DNA of 64,000 nucleotides from Rahnella inusitata (GTDB lineage: Bacteria; Pseudomonadota; Gammaproteobacteria; Enterobacterales; Enterobacteriaceae): contig NZ_JYDE01000017.1 of NCBI RefSeq assembly GCF_003263515.1, forward strand, positions 248,001 to 312,000. The letters are read 5' to 3'. The notes under the pieces are model-generated. The model did no database searches, was not told the DNA's origin, and was given only the letters and a program-made list of their open reading frames with translations. Position 1 is the stretch's first letter. The number at the start of each line of letters is the position of its first letter. The position numbers were made by a program, and so were the translations under genes. This document shows positions 25,747-34,804 of this stretch, in pieces.

Positions 25747-27398
25747 GCTGCACCCGCCAGTTTTTTCGCCATATCATCCGCTGCTTTCAGACCGAGCGCG
25801 GCCATGGTCAGCGTACTGTTCACCACGCTGGAGGACGGGATCGCCCCGCCGCCCGGCAGCCACAGGTTGGCATGGTCGTGCGCACGGCATTCGCCGTTGA
25901 CCACGGAATCCTTTGGATCATTGCCCATGATGGTGCCGCCCATGATGTGGTTGTTGGCGTTCAGGCTGGTGGTGATGTTGAATTCTTCTGCCATAAACAG
26001 CGAGCCGATATGTTCCAGCTGCTTGTGCGCCGCTTCCGCACCTTTACGTACATAATCGCCGACGTCGTAATGAATATCCGGGCACGGCAGGCCGTGTGGA
26101 TCTTTGCGCGTGGTGCTAAGCGTCAGGCGGTTGTTTGGATCCGGCAAAGGCTCCAGGCTGATGGATAAATCCACGCCGAAGATAGAACGGCGGCGGATTT
26201 CTTCATCCAGCTCTTTGCCCACCAGACCCATCTGCAACGCTTTGGACGTTGCCGGGATCACGCGGCTTATGTTGTTGAGGATCATCTTGTTGGCGGAATA
26301 ATCCTTGCGGAAATCCCCGTCGCGCGGGCCGACCAGACAGCTGCTCTGCGCCGGGCCACGGCCAATCCACAGCGGCTCTTTAGCGATGAAAGTACAGTGA
26401 AAGCCGGAGTGATCCATCATGTTACGGCCAACGTGATCGGATGAGTTGGCGATACCGTTCGGGTTCTTTTCGTTAGCAGCCATTAGCAGCAGACGCGGGG
26501 TTTCGATGCCGTTACAGGCCAGTGCAAAGACTTTGCCGGTCGCCTTATGTGATTTCTTCTGATTATCCAGCCAGTGAACCGCCGTCACATTGTTGTTTTC
26601 GTCGGTATCAATCTTGTAAACCACGGCTTCGGCCAGTACCACGGCGCCTTTGTTTTCGGCACGTTCGACGTGGGCGATACCATTATACATCGCACCGATC
26701 GGGCAAATTGGCTGGCAGTTATTGTTACCACAACAGGTCGGGCGACCGTTCCACGGACGCGTGCTGCGGCCCTGCGGGATCGGCACCGAGCGGTAACCAT
26801 GCGGGTTAACGATTTCGGCAAAGCGGGTATCGCCGTAACCGTAAGGCACCTGTTCCATCGGGTAAGGTTTGCTGCGCTCCACGGGGGATTGCAATGCAGG
26901 ATCGTTCGGACCTGCTACGCCGATTTCTTCTTCCGCGCGACAGTAATAGGGTTCGAGTTCCTCGTAGGAAATCGGCCAGTCTCGACCCACGCCGTACAAC
27001 GTCTTCATTTTGAAATCGTTAGGGACGTGACGCCAGCAGGACGCCGCCCAGTGCCAGGTGGTGCCGCCGACGGTGCGCAGATAACCCTGTTTAAAGCTGC
27101 TCGCGCTCGGGCCTGTCAGATGCACATAGTTATTTTCAGGGAAGTACAACGGTGCGGGGGCGTTCTCTGACTGCGGATAAAGCCCCTGAAAATCAGAGCC
27201 GGCGCGGTTTTCAAACGGCATATTGCGCCAGTTTTCTACTGCCTGCGCGCGTTCGATACGCAAACCTGCTTCCAGCACCAATACAGAATATCCCTGGCTG
27301 ACCAGTTGATCGGCAATCATGCCGCCCACGACGCCGGAACCGACAACGATCACATCAGCAGACGCATCGCCGTCTGCGGTAAATTCGGGTTTTTTCAT
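25743..27398 (-). CDS. FAD-dependent GMC oxidoreductase, large subunit of sugar/sugar-acid dehydrogenase
   Basis: 551 aa. N-terminal FAD-binding VVGSGVVGG (18-26). The GMC C-terminal region has GGTIMGNDPKDSVV and the substrate-domain motif LWLPGGGAIPSSSVVNSTLT. Cys222, Cys223, Cys228 and Cys232 (TCCGNNNCQPIC) have the spacing of the [3Fe-4S] ligands known in bacterial FAD-glucose dehydrogenase. It oxidises a sugar, polyol or sugar acid in the periplasm and passes electrons through the cluster to the triheme cytochrome. Export would depend on the Tat signal of the small subunit, as it has none itself. Substrate (gluconate, 2-ketogluconate, sorbitol or glucose) is undecided. Confidence 0.9.
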   Translation of the reverse strand: MKKPEFTADGDASADVIVVGSGVVGGMIADQLVSQGYSVLVLEAGLRIERAQAVENWRNMPFENRAGSDFQGLYPQSENAPAPLYFPENNYVHLTGPSASSFKQGYLRTVGGTTWHWAASCWRHVPNDFKMKTLYGVGRDWPISYEELEPYYCRAEEEIGVAGPNDPALQSPVERSKPYPMEQVPYGYGDTRFAEIVNPHGYRSVPIPQGRSTRPWNGRPTCCGNNNCQPICPIGAMYNGIAHVERAENKGAVVLAEAVVYKIDTDENNNVTAVHWLDNQKKSHKATGKVFALACNGIETPRLLLMAANEKNPNGIANSSDHVGRNMMDHSGFHCTFIAKEPLWIGRGPAQSSCLVGPRDGDFRKDYSANKMILNNISRVIPATSKALQMGLVGKELDEEIRRRSIFGVDLSISLEPLPDPNNRLTLSTTRKDPHGLPCPDIHYDVGDYVRKGAEAAHKQLEHIGSLFMAEEFNITTSLNANNHIMGGTIMGNDPKDSVVNGECRAHDHANLWLPGGGAIPSSSVVNSTLTMAALGLKAADDMAKKLAGAA

Positions 27399-28015
27399 CA
27401 GGCTTTGCTCACATCAGCAGATTCAGAAGTATTGGTGAAACGGTCAGCGTTCATTGATTCAGGCATCGCGGCGTCGGGTGGCGCGGCGGTGAAGTACAGC
27501 GGACCGTTGCCGCAGTAGGTCGGCACAATCAGGCCGTCGCTTACCGGGCGGTACATCAGGGCATCTTTATAAGAAATTAGAATGGAATCGGTACCATGAC
27601 CGACAGTGCCGGTGTACCACGCGGTGACGATGCTGGTCACCAGTTCACCCAGGCCGTTTTGCTTCGCGGCTTCCTGCAAGGCTTTGGCGGATTGCCCCGG
27701 CCTGACCAGCGCGTGGAGTTTACTGACCTGTGCGGCGAAATCCGGCTGCGAGCGGTGGAATGCGTTAAAAATCTGGGCTGAAGAGCCTTCGCTGATATTT
27801 TTATGTTCGGTGATGGCCTGTGAGACCAGATAGAACTGCCCGAAGATCACCGGCGACTGCGTGGCGGTTTCTTTTTCGGCCTGACTCAGGAAGGGAAAGC
27901 CGAGCAGGGTGGTGGCGACCATCGCTGAGGTTAAACCTTTCAGCAGTTCGCGACGACTGAAACCGGTTCCATTCGCGGTCGCATTGTTTCCATTGATTGA
28001 AGGATCGTTTTCCAT
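27398..28015 (-). CDS. Small (Tat-signal) subunit of FAD-dependent sugar dehydrogenase
   Basis: 205 aa. The twin-arginine motif FSRRELLKG (residues 19-27) is followed by a hydrophobic stretch, a Tat export signal that would carry the folded flavoprotein across as a hitchhiker. The C-terminal half (HGTDSILISYKDALMYRP ... VPTYCGNGPLYFTAAP) fits the FAD-SLDH small-subunit family of sorbitol, fructose and keto-gluconate dehydrogenases. It is first in the three-gene operon; its stop overlaps the flavoprotein start by one base. Confidence 0.85.
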   Translation of the reverse strand: MENDPSINGNNATANGTGFSRRELLKGLTSAMVATTLLGFPFLSQAEKETATQSPVIFGQFYLVSQAITEHKNISEGSSAQIFNAFHRSQPDFAAQVSKLHALVRPGQSAKALQEAAKQNGLGELVTSIVTAWYTGTVGHGTDSILISYKDALMYRPVSDGLIVPTYCGNGPLYFTAAPPDAAMPESMNADRFTNTSESADVSKA

Positions 28016-28661
28016 CTCATTTCTCGCTGGGTTGGGTGTGAGCCAAATGACTCAGGAATGCGTAATTCAACGACTCATTATGATATTTATCAGAAGGTTA
28101 AGGCGGGTGTCTTTCATCCTGACAGGTTATATCAGTAATAACGATGCGGATGATAAGCCAAAAATGAGGGTTTTGTGCAAACAAATTGTGCGGATTTATT
28201 AACATTAGATCCAGATTTTAACGTATGATGCGGCGCGATAAAAAGTGTAACCAACCGGTTCATTTCACTATGAAATTAGTGACGCGGTCAGGGGATATGC
28301 CGTCGGTTAAAAGGAGCACTTTCCTGATTTTTATGGGTTTTTAGGTGTGAAGGTTTTTTCACCCCCCTGTAATTTGTATATTAATTGTAAAGAAATAGAA
28401 GTTAAAAAGTAGCCGCTAATGATGAAAATGGTTGTTAAATAAGGCTGAAAAGGTTACAAAGAAGCCAAAATGAGATCTGGCTCTCAGAACCATTGGGAGC
28501 GGACTAAAAAGGGTTACAGATTACGGATGTATGACTGATTGCGTTAATTTAATGTTAATTATTTGAGCGTAAATTGGGAAAAGCACATTCCGTCGTCTAT
28601 AACTGGTATAGATGTAACGAATTTGTAGATGATTTGTTTGAATCATTGTCTGGGGAATCCC
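28016..28661. other. Long AT-rich divergent region, dehydrogenase operon / yejG
   Basis: About 645 bp without a convincing gene. It should contain the promoters of the dehydrogenase operon (leftwards) and yejG (rightwards). Visible elements are the palindrome AACCGGTT (near 28253), an AAAGGAG followed by a three-codon ATG frame near 28310-28350, and a hairpin GCTCTCA...TGGGAGC (28480-28500) with no U-run. I see no recognised RNA family. Confidence 0.4.
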
Positions 28662-29006
28662 GTGAATAATATCCAACTTTCGGTAGTACATCGTTTGCCG
28701 CAAAGTTATCGCTGGATGTCAGGTTTTGCCGGTATCAAAGTTGAACCGATTCCGCTGCCTGGCAACGAAGAAGATAACAATCTGATTGGCCTGAAATTGT
28801 TGAGCCATGAGGGTGAGTTTGCCTGGCAGGTGATGCATCAGCTGACCAACGCGCTGGAAGATATCCAGGTGAAAGCGGCGATCGTCGAAATCGACGGCGA
28901 GCCTTGTCTGTTTGTGCGTCGCGAAGATGAAAGCGCCACGCTCTGCTGCCTGAAGAATATCGGGGCGGCCATTGCCGAATCGATCACCGCGCTTTATCCG
29001 TTCTGA
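28662..29006 (+). CDS. yejG: YejG family protein
   Basis: 114 aa, the same length as E. coli YejG, with the matching N-terminus LQLSVVHRLPQSYRW-like segment, FAGIKVEPIP near residue 25, GEPCLFVRR and CLKNIGAAIAE. It is associated with aminoglycoside sensitivity in E. coli, but the molecular role is unclear. The GTG start at 28662 is chosen for its TGGGGAA ribosome site and the family length. It is convergent with yejF. Confidence 0.9.
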   Translation: MNNIQLSVVHRLPQSYRWMSGFAGIKVEPIPLPGNEEDNNLIGLKLLSHEGEFAWQVMHQLTNALEDIQVKAAIVEIDGEPCLFVRREDESATLCCLKNIGAAIAESITALYPF

Positions 29007-29009
29007 CAG

Positions 29010-29030
29010 CCTGACGATCACTGCGTCAGG
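29010..29030. terminator. Hairpin between yejG and yejF
   Basis: CCTGACG (29010-29016) pairs with CGTCAGG (29024-29030) around a seven-base loop, just after the yejG stop. The T-tract that follows is poor (CGTCTCGTTTC), so termination may be weak. Confidence 0.5.
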
Positions 29031-29039
29031 CGTCTCGTT

Positions 29040-30653
29040 TCATTCCTTCTGCGTATCAAATGCATCAGACGCGGCCAGTAATTCGCGGGTGTAAGCCTGT
29101 TGCGGCGCGGTGAAAATTTGCTCACAATCCCCTTGTTCAACGACTTCTCCGTTTTGTAACACCATCAGCTGGTGGCACAGCGCCCGCACGACGTGCAAAT
29201 CATGACTGATAAACAAATAGGTCAGGCTGCGACGTTGTTGCAGTTCGCTCAGGATCGCCAGAATTTGCGCTTGCACCGATTTATCCAGCGACGACGTCGG
29301 CTCATCAAGGATCAGCATTTCCGGCTCTAAAATCAGGGCGCGGGCGATGGCGATGCGCTGACGCTGGCCGCCTGAAAACTCGGTCGGATAACGCTGCCGG
29401 GTTTGCGGATCCAACCCCACGTCCTGCATGGCGCGGATCACCGCCTGTTCGCGCTCTTTTTGCGTCACTTTACGATGAACCAGCAGGCCTTCGGCGATGA
29501 TTTGTTCGACGGTAAATCGCGGGTTCAGCGCCGAGAACGGATCCTGAAACACCACCTGAATCCGGCTGCGGAAGGGCAGCATTTGCTGGCGTGAAAAAGT
29601 GTGCAACGGCTGGCCGTCAAACCAGATTTCGCCTTGTGATTTCAGCAGGCGCAGCAACGCCAGCCCGGTAGTGCTTTTCCCCGAACCGGATTCCCCTACC
29701 ACGCCGAGGCTTTCCCCGCGACGCAGCTGGAAACTCATCTGATTCACCGCGTGTTTGACGCTGACCGTGCGGCGCAGAAAGCCGCGTCTGACCGGAAACC
29801 CGACGTTCAGATTCTTCACTTCAAGCAATATCGGCGGTTCGCCCGTAAGCGGCTGCGGACGCCCCTGTGGCTCGGCCAGCAATAACTGGCGCGTATACGG
29901 GTGCTGCGGCTGGCTAAACAGCGTGGTGCGCGGTTGCTGCTCCACCAGACGCCCGTGCTGCATCACCGCGACATTATCTGCCAGACGGCGCACGATGCGC
30001 AGGTTGTGAGTGATAAACAGCATTGCCATGCCCATCTCCTGCTTCAGTTCGTCGAGCAAGGAGAGGATCTGCGCCTGCACTGAAACATCCAGCGCGGTGG
30101 TAGGCTCGTCGGCAATCAGCAGTTTGGGTTGGGTCAGGACGGCCATGGCGATCATCACGCGCTGGCGTTCTCCGCCGGAGAGCTGATGCGGAAAATCTTT
30201 CAGCCGCGCGGCAGCCTGGCGAATACCCACGCGATCGAGACAGCGGATAATCTCGCCGCGCGCCGCCTCACCGCGCAGACCGCGGTGTAACATCAGCACT
30301 TCGGCCAGCTGTTTTTCAAGAGTGTGCAGCGGGTTCAGTGAAACCATCGGCTCCTGAAATATCATCGAAATCTGGTTGCCGCGAATACCGCGCAGCGTGG
30401 TTTCATCGGCGTGCAGCAAGGATTTTCCGTTGAACAGAATTTCGCCCTGCGGATAACTCACCGGCGGCGAGGGCAGCAGGCGCAGCACCGACAGCGCGGT
30501 GACACTTTTGCCTGAGCCGGATTCACCCACCAGCGCCAGTGTTTCCCCGGCGCGGATATCCAGCGTGACGTCGCTCACCACCTCGCGCAGCTGATTTCCC
30601 TGGCGGAAAGCCACGCTGAGATTTTTGATCTGTAAAAGAGGAGTGTCTGTCAT
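29040..30653 (-). CDS. yejF: YejF, double ATPase of the YejABEF peptide importer
   Basis: 537 aa with two ABC ATPase halves. Each has a Walker A (ESGSGKS near 43-49 and again in the second half), a signature (LSGGERQRV and FSGGQRQRI) and a Walker B (LLIADEPTT and LILDEPTS). It powers import of oligopeptides, including microcin C, through YejB/YejE. The ATG at 30653 matches E. coli YejF (529 aa) and follows the yejE stop by one base. The C-terminal QQAYTRELL segment is as in DppD/OppD-type ATPases. Confidence 0.94.
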   Translation of the reverse strand: MTDTPLLQIKNLSVAFRQGNQLREVVSDVTLDIRAGETLALVGESGSGKSVTALSVLRLLPSPPVSYPQGEILFNGKSLLHADETTLRGIRGNQISMIFQEPMVSLNPLHTLEKQLAEVLMLHRGLRGEAARGEIIRCLDRVGIRQAAARLKDFPHQLSGGERQRVMIAMAVLTQPKLLIADEPTTALDVSVQAQILSLLDELKQEMGMAMLFITHNLRIVRRLADNVAVMQHGRLVEQQPRTTLFSQPQHPYTRQLLLAEPQGRPQPLTGEPPILLEVKNLNVGFPVRRGFLRRTVSVKHAVNQMSFQLRRGESLGVVGESGSGKSTTGLALLRLLKSQGEIWFDGQPLHTFSRQQMLPFRSRIQVVFQDPFSALNPRFTVEQIIAEGLLVHRKVTQKEREQAVIRAMQDVGLDPQTRQRYPTEFSGGQRQRIAIARALILEPEMLILDEPTSSLDKSVQAQILAILSELQQRRSLTYLFISHDLHVVRALCHQLMVLQNGEVVEQGDCEQIFTAPQQAYTRELLAASDAFDTQKE

Positions 30654-30654
30654 T

Positions 30655-31698
30655 TCAGCGCGCCTCATGGTGTTGAGCCGACGGATTAAAGGCGTCGCGA
30701 ACCGCTTCACCAATGAAAATCAGCAGTGACAGCAGCGAGGCCAGCACCACAAAGGCGCTGATGCCCAGCCACGGCGCCTGCAAATTGTTTTTACCTTCCA
30801 TCAGCAACGTGCCGAGCGAAGGCGAACCGAGCGGCAGTCCAAAGCCGAGGAAATCCAGCGAGGCAAGCGTGGTAATCGAGCCGCACAAAATAAACGGCAG
30901 ATAGGTCAGCGTGGCGACCATCGCGTTCGGCAGCATATGTCGCAGCATAATGGCGCGATCGCTGACGCCCATTGCCTGCGCCGCGCGGATGTAATCAAAG
31001 TTTCGGGTACGCAGGAACTCCGCGCGCACCACGCCGACCAGAATCATCCAGCCGGAAAGTACGCTTATCAGCAACAACCACCAGAAATTGGGCTGCACGA
31101 CGCTCGCCAGCATGATGATGAGAAACAGCGTAGGCATGCCTGACCACACTTCGATAAAGCGCTGTCCAATGAGATCAATTCGCCCGCCGTAATAGCCCTG
31201 CGCGGCACCGGCCGTCACACCAATCAGCGATGAGAATAACGTCAGCAAAATGCCGAAAAACAGCGAGATCCGCAGGCCGTAAAGGATTTGTGCCAGCACG
31301 TCGTGCCCGTTGCTGTCGGTGCCCAGCCAGTTTTGCGCGGAAGGTGGAGAGGGGAAGGGCTGCGTGGTGGCAAAGTTGATGGAGTTAAAGCTGCTGCGAA
31401 TCGGTGCCCAAAGAACCCAGCCGTGGTCTTCCAGCTGGTTGAGCACAAAGGGATCCTGATAATCGGCAGGCGTTTCCAGTTCGCCGCCAAAGGTGGTTTC
31501 GCTGTAGTTAACCATGAAAGGCACAAACCAGTGGCCCTGATAGCGTGCCAGAATCGGCTTATCGTTGGCCAGTACGTTGGAGAGCAGCGCCAGAACGAAG
31601 ATCACCAGGAAAATCCACAGCGACCAGAAACCGCGCCGGTTATGGCAAAAACGCGCCCAGCGCGCCTGATTCACAGTGCTTACTTTAAGTAAGGGCAT
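30655..31698 (-). CDS. yejE: YejE, permease of peptide ABC importer
   Basis: 347 aa. An N-terminal membrane helix, a roughly 80-residue periplasmic domain (NYSETTFGGELETPADYQDPFVLNQLE) characteristic of YejE, then five more helices with the permease EAA-type loop (DYIRAAQAMGVSDRAIMLRHMLPNAM). It forms the inner-membrane channel with YejB. The start codon overlaps the yejB stop (TGATG), so translation is likely coupled. Confidence 0.94.
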   Translation of the reverse strand: MPLLKVSTVNQARWARFCHNRRGFWSLWIFLVIFVLALLSNVLANDKPILARYQGHWFVPFMVNYSETTFGGELETPADYQDPFVLNQLEDHGWVLWAPIRSSFNSINFATTQPFPSPPSAQNWLGTDSNGHDVLAQILYGLRISLFFGILLTLFSSLIGVTAGAAQGYYGGRIDLIGQRFIEVWSGMPTLFLIIMLASVVQPNFWWLLLISVLSGWMILVGVVRAEFLRTRNFDYIRAAQAMGVSDRAIMLRHMLPNAMVATLTYLPFILCGSITTLASLDFLGFGLPLGSPSLGTLLMEGKNNLQAPWLGISAFVVLASLLSLLIFIGEAVRDAFNPSAQHHEAR

Positions 31699-32792
31699 CA
31701 GTGGCGTCCCTCGAAGTCGATACGCGGGTCAACCAGCGTGTAGGTGATATCGCTGATGATGTTGAGCAGCAGGCCAATCAGCGTGAAGACATATAACGTG
31801 CCAAACATCACCGGGAAATCGCGCTGCACAATGGCGTCGTAGCCTAGCAATCCCAGGCCCTGCAAGGAGAACATCACTTCAATCAGCAACGAACCGGTGA
31901 AAAACATGCTGATAAACGTGGCCGGAAAACCGGCGATTACCAACAGCATGGCGTTACGGAAAACGTGGCGGTACAGAATCTGTTTCTCGTTGAGGCCTTT
32001 GGCGCGCGCCGTCACTACGTACTGTTTGCCGACTTCATCCATAAACGAGTTTTTGGTCAGCATGGTGAGCGTCGCGAAGCCGCCAATCACCGTGGCCAGC
32101 ACTGGCAGCGTGATATGCCAGAGATAATCGGTGACTTTACCGTACCACGGCAGGGTATCGAAATTGGGTGATGTGAGGCCGCGCAGCGGGAACCAATCGA
32201 GGTAGCTGCCGCCGGTGAATAACACGATCAGTAAAATGGCGAACAGGAATGACGGCACGGCATAGCCGATAATGATGAAGGTGCTGCTCCACATATCAAA
32301 TTTGGTGCCGTTTCGCACCGCTTTGCGGATACCCAGTGGGATCGACACCAGATAGATGATAAGCGTGCTCCATAAGCCGATGCTTACCGACACCGGCAGC
32401 GCGCTTTTCACCAGCCCCATCACCGACGAGCCACGAAACAGACTGTCGCCAAAATCAAAGCGCACATAGCTCGACAGCATCTCGAAATAGCGGACGTGGA
32501 GCGGTTTATCGAAACCGAAGCGATGGGTTATTTCAGCAATGACTTCCGGATCCAGGCCGCGAGCGCCGCGGTACTGGCCTTCACCAAACTGTGCAACGCC
32601 CGGCGAGGCTTTGCCGTTACCAGAGTTACCGCCCGCGCCGGGCAGGCCGCTGGAATGTCCCATCTCAATGGCCGCAATGGCCTGATCAACCGGGCCACCG
32701 GGTGCTATCTGCACGATAAAAAAGTTGATGGTGATGATAGCCCACAGGGTCGGGATCACCAGAAGCAGTCGTCGTAATAAATAGGCGGCCAC
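31698..32792 (-). CDS. yejB: YejB, permease of peptide ABC importer
   Basis: 364 aa. DppB/OppB-type permease with six predicted helices, the long periplasmic loop after helix 1 (Gly-rich [14 protein letters not shown] near residue 52) that is typical of YejB, and the EAA-like loop ([26 protein letters not shown]). It starts with GTG at 32792 with a GAGGAGAAC ribosome site, 10 bp after yejA. Confidence 0.94.
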   Translation of the reverse strand: MAAYLLRRLLLVIPTLWAIITINFFIVQIAPGGPVDQAIAAIEMGHSSGLPGAGGNSGNGKASPGVAQFGEGQYRGARGLDPEVIAEITHRFGFDKPLHVRYFEMLSSYVRFDFGDSLFRGSSVMGLVKSALPVSVSIGLWSTLIIYLVSIPLGIRKAVRNGTKFDMWSSTFIIIGYAVPSFLFAILLIVLFTGGSYLDWFPLRGLTSPNFDTLPWYGKVTDYLWHITLPVLATVIGGFATLTMLTKNSFMDEVGKQYVVTARAKGLNEKQILYRHVFRNAMLLVIAGFPATFISMFFTGSLLIEVMFSLQGLGLLGYDAIVQRDFPVMFGTLYVFTLIGLLLNIISDITYTLVDPRIDFEGRH

Positions 32793-32802
32793 GGCGTTCT
32801 CC

Positions 32803-34608
32803 TCAGCGGCGTTCCGCAGGTAAGCGGGCGGCCCGGTTCATGTCATACCACCAGGTATCCAGCTCCATCCCGTTAGACGGCGCAACGGCAGGCATCGAGA
32901 ATTTATCCCAATAAGCATAACGCTCGTGGTTGGTGTACCACATCGGGATCATCACCATATTCCACGTCAGTACGCGATCAAGCGCATGGCCAAGGGAAAG
33001 CAGTGCATCAGGATTGCCCTGATTAGCGGCGATCTCTTCGGTCAGTTTGTCGATGGCCGGATCGCTGATACCCGATTTGTTGTAGGTCGAATCGAGATAT
33101 TTGGTGTTCCAGTAAATCTGTAAATCGCTGCTCGGATAAGAATTGGCAGGATAAACAGCCGGGATCATGTCGTAATCGCGCTGGCGCATACGGCGTACGA
33201 ACTGGGAACTGTCGACTTCGCGAATCGACATTTTAATGCCCAGACGTTGCAGATTATGCTGGAACGGCAGAACGTACTGCGAATTTCCACCACTGGGTAG
33301 CAGCAGTTCGAAGGTAAAAGGCTTGCCGGTTTTACCGTTCACCAGCACCTGATTTTTCACTTCCCAGCCTGCTTCTTTGAGAAGTTGCGTCGCTTTTAAC
33401 AGATTAATCCGGTCGTTACCGCTGCCGTCGGAGCGCGGCGGCTGATACAGTTTGCTGAACACTTCAGCCGGTACTTTACCTTTCAGCGGCCCCAGCCACG
33501 CCAGTTCGGCTGAGTCAGGGTAGTCTTTCGCGGCGTACTGCGTGTTTTGGAAATAACTGTCAACGCGCTGATAGGCGCCGAAATAGAGTGCTTTGTTCAT
33601 CCAGTCAAAATCGAAAGCCAGCGTTATGGCCTCGCGGACTTTGCGGTCGGCAAACTGCGGACGATGCAAATTGAACGCCAGCCAGCGGGTATCCTGTGCT
33701 GCCTGATTTTCCTCATCGGCCTTCACAATAAAGTTTTTGCTGAAATTACCGCCCTGATACTGCGTTGACCAGTTCTTCGGTGAGGTTTCCATGCGGAAAT
33801 CAAACGCGCCGGACTTAAAGGCTTCAAGCGCCACATTGTCGTCGAGGTAATAGTCGTAGCGGATGGTATCGAAATTATACCGGCCACGGTTGACCGGCAA
33901 ATTAGCTGCCCAGTAATCGGGCACGCGGGAATAGGTAATGTACTGGCCAAGTTTGTAATCGCTGATGCGATAAGGCCCGCTGCCCAACGGTGGGGTATTG
34001 AGCGGTTCGTTGAATTTGTGTTTTTCCCAAAACGCCTGCGGCAGGATCGGCAAACCGAGCAGCCCGAGCATCATGTCTTTGTCCGGCTTCGGCAGTTCGA
34101 TGCGCACGGTGAGGCGCGAAATGGCTTTCACTTCGACGCCTTTGTACACCACGCGAAACTGCGATACGCCTTCGGTCATGAATTTTTTAAACGAGAAGGC
34201 AACATCGCTGGCGGTGATCGGGCTGTTGTCGTTAAAACGGGCACGCGGATTGATATCCACTTCCACCCAGCGGTACTGGCTGTCGTAACGCGCAGAATCG
34301 GCGATCAGCGGATAATAACTGCCAATCTCATCGCTGGAGGTGGTGAAAAGGCTGTCGTAGAGCGATCCGCTACGCACGGCCGGATTGCCGCGGGAGGCGA
34401 AGCGGTTGAAGTTGTCATAGGTGCCGATGGCCGCGAGAGTCACCTGGCCGCCCTTAGGCGCGGCAGGATTGACGTAGTCAAAACTACTGAAGTTGGACAC
34501 GTATTTCGGTTCGCCTAAAATCGCGAACGCATAGCTGTCCTGAATAACTTCAGCCTGAGCCCCGAGGCTCAGCAGGCACAATGCTGCGGCAATCACGCGA
34601 GAAAACAT
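32803..34608 (-). CDS. yejA: YejA, periplasmic peptide-binding protein
   Basis: 601 aa. A signal peptide ([19 protein letters not shown]) is followed by an SBP_bac_5 fold. [38 protein letters not shown] and [17 protein letters not shown] match E. coli YejA (604 aa). It captures oligopeptides and microcin C for YejBEF. I chose the ATG at 34608, which starts the signal peptide; the frame stays open 11 codons further upstream. Confidence 0.93.
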   Translation of the reverse strand: MFSRVIAAALCLLSLGAQAEVIQDSYAFAILGEPKYVSNFSSFDYVNPAAPKGGQVTLAAIGTYDNFNRFASRGNPAVRSGSLYDSLFTTSSDEIGSYYPLIADSARYDSQYRWVEVDINPRARFNDNSPITASDVAFSFKKFMTEGVSQFRVVYKGVEVKAISRLTVRIELPKPDKDMMLGLLGLPILPQAFWEKHKFNEPLNTPPLGSGPYRISDYKLGQYITYSRVPDYWAANLPVNRGRYNFDTIRYDYYLDDNVALEAFKSGAFDFRMETSPKNWSTQYQGGNFSKNFIVKADEENQAAQDTRWLAFNLHRPQFADRKVREAITLAFDFDWMNKALYFGAYQRVDSYFQNTQYAAKDYPDSAELAWLGPLKGKVPAEVFSKLYQPPRSDGSGNDRINLLKATQLLKEAGWEVKNQVLVNGKTGKPFTFELLLPSGGNSQYVLPFQHNLQRLGIKMSIREVDSSQFVRRMRQRDYDMIPAVYPANSYPSSDLQIYWNTKYLDSTYNKSGISDPAIDKLTEEIAANQGNPDALLSLGHALDRVLTWNMVMIPMWYTNHERYAYWDKFSMPAVAPSNGMELDTWWYDMNRAARLPAERR

Positions 34609-34804
34609 CCTGAATCTGCACTCCTGTGATGACAACAGCAAGTTGCGGCTTAGGCGCGGGCTGTCGTTCAGTGATGAATAAATTATGGCTAAGGCCTTGT
34701 AACGCGCCCGTTTTCGGCGACTTCCCTGATTTCGGCCTTTTTATCATATTCAGCTGCAGACGCCTAAAAGAAAAATAGCGCCGCAAAGGGCAGCAGTTGG
34801 CGGC

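Noticed and set aside
18873-28015. Sugar-acid block as an integrative mobile element
   Set aside because: No integrase, transposase, tRNA or flanking direct repeats were seen; only the LRR gene has clearly foreign composition.
28521-28703. Minus-strand open frame of 60 codons near yejG
   Set aside because: No ribosome site, overlaps the yejG start, and composition is typical of AT-rich noise.
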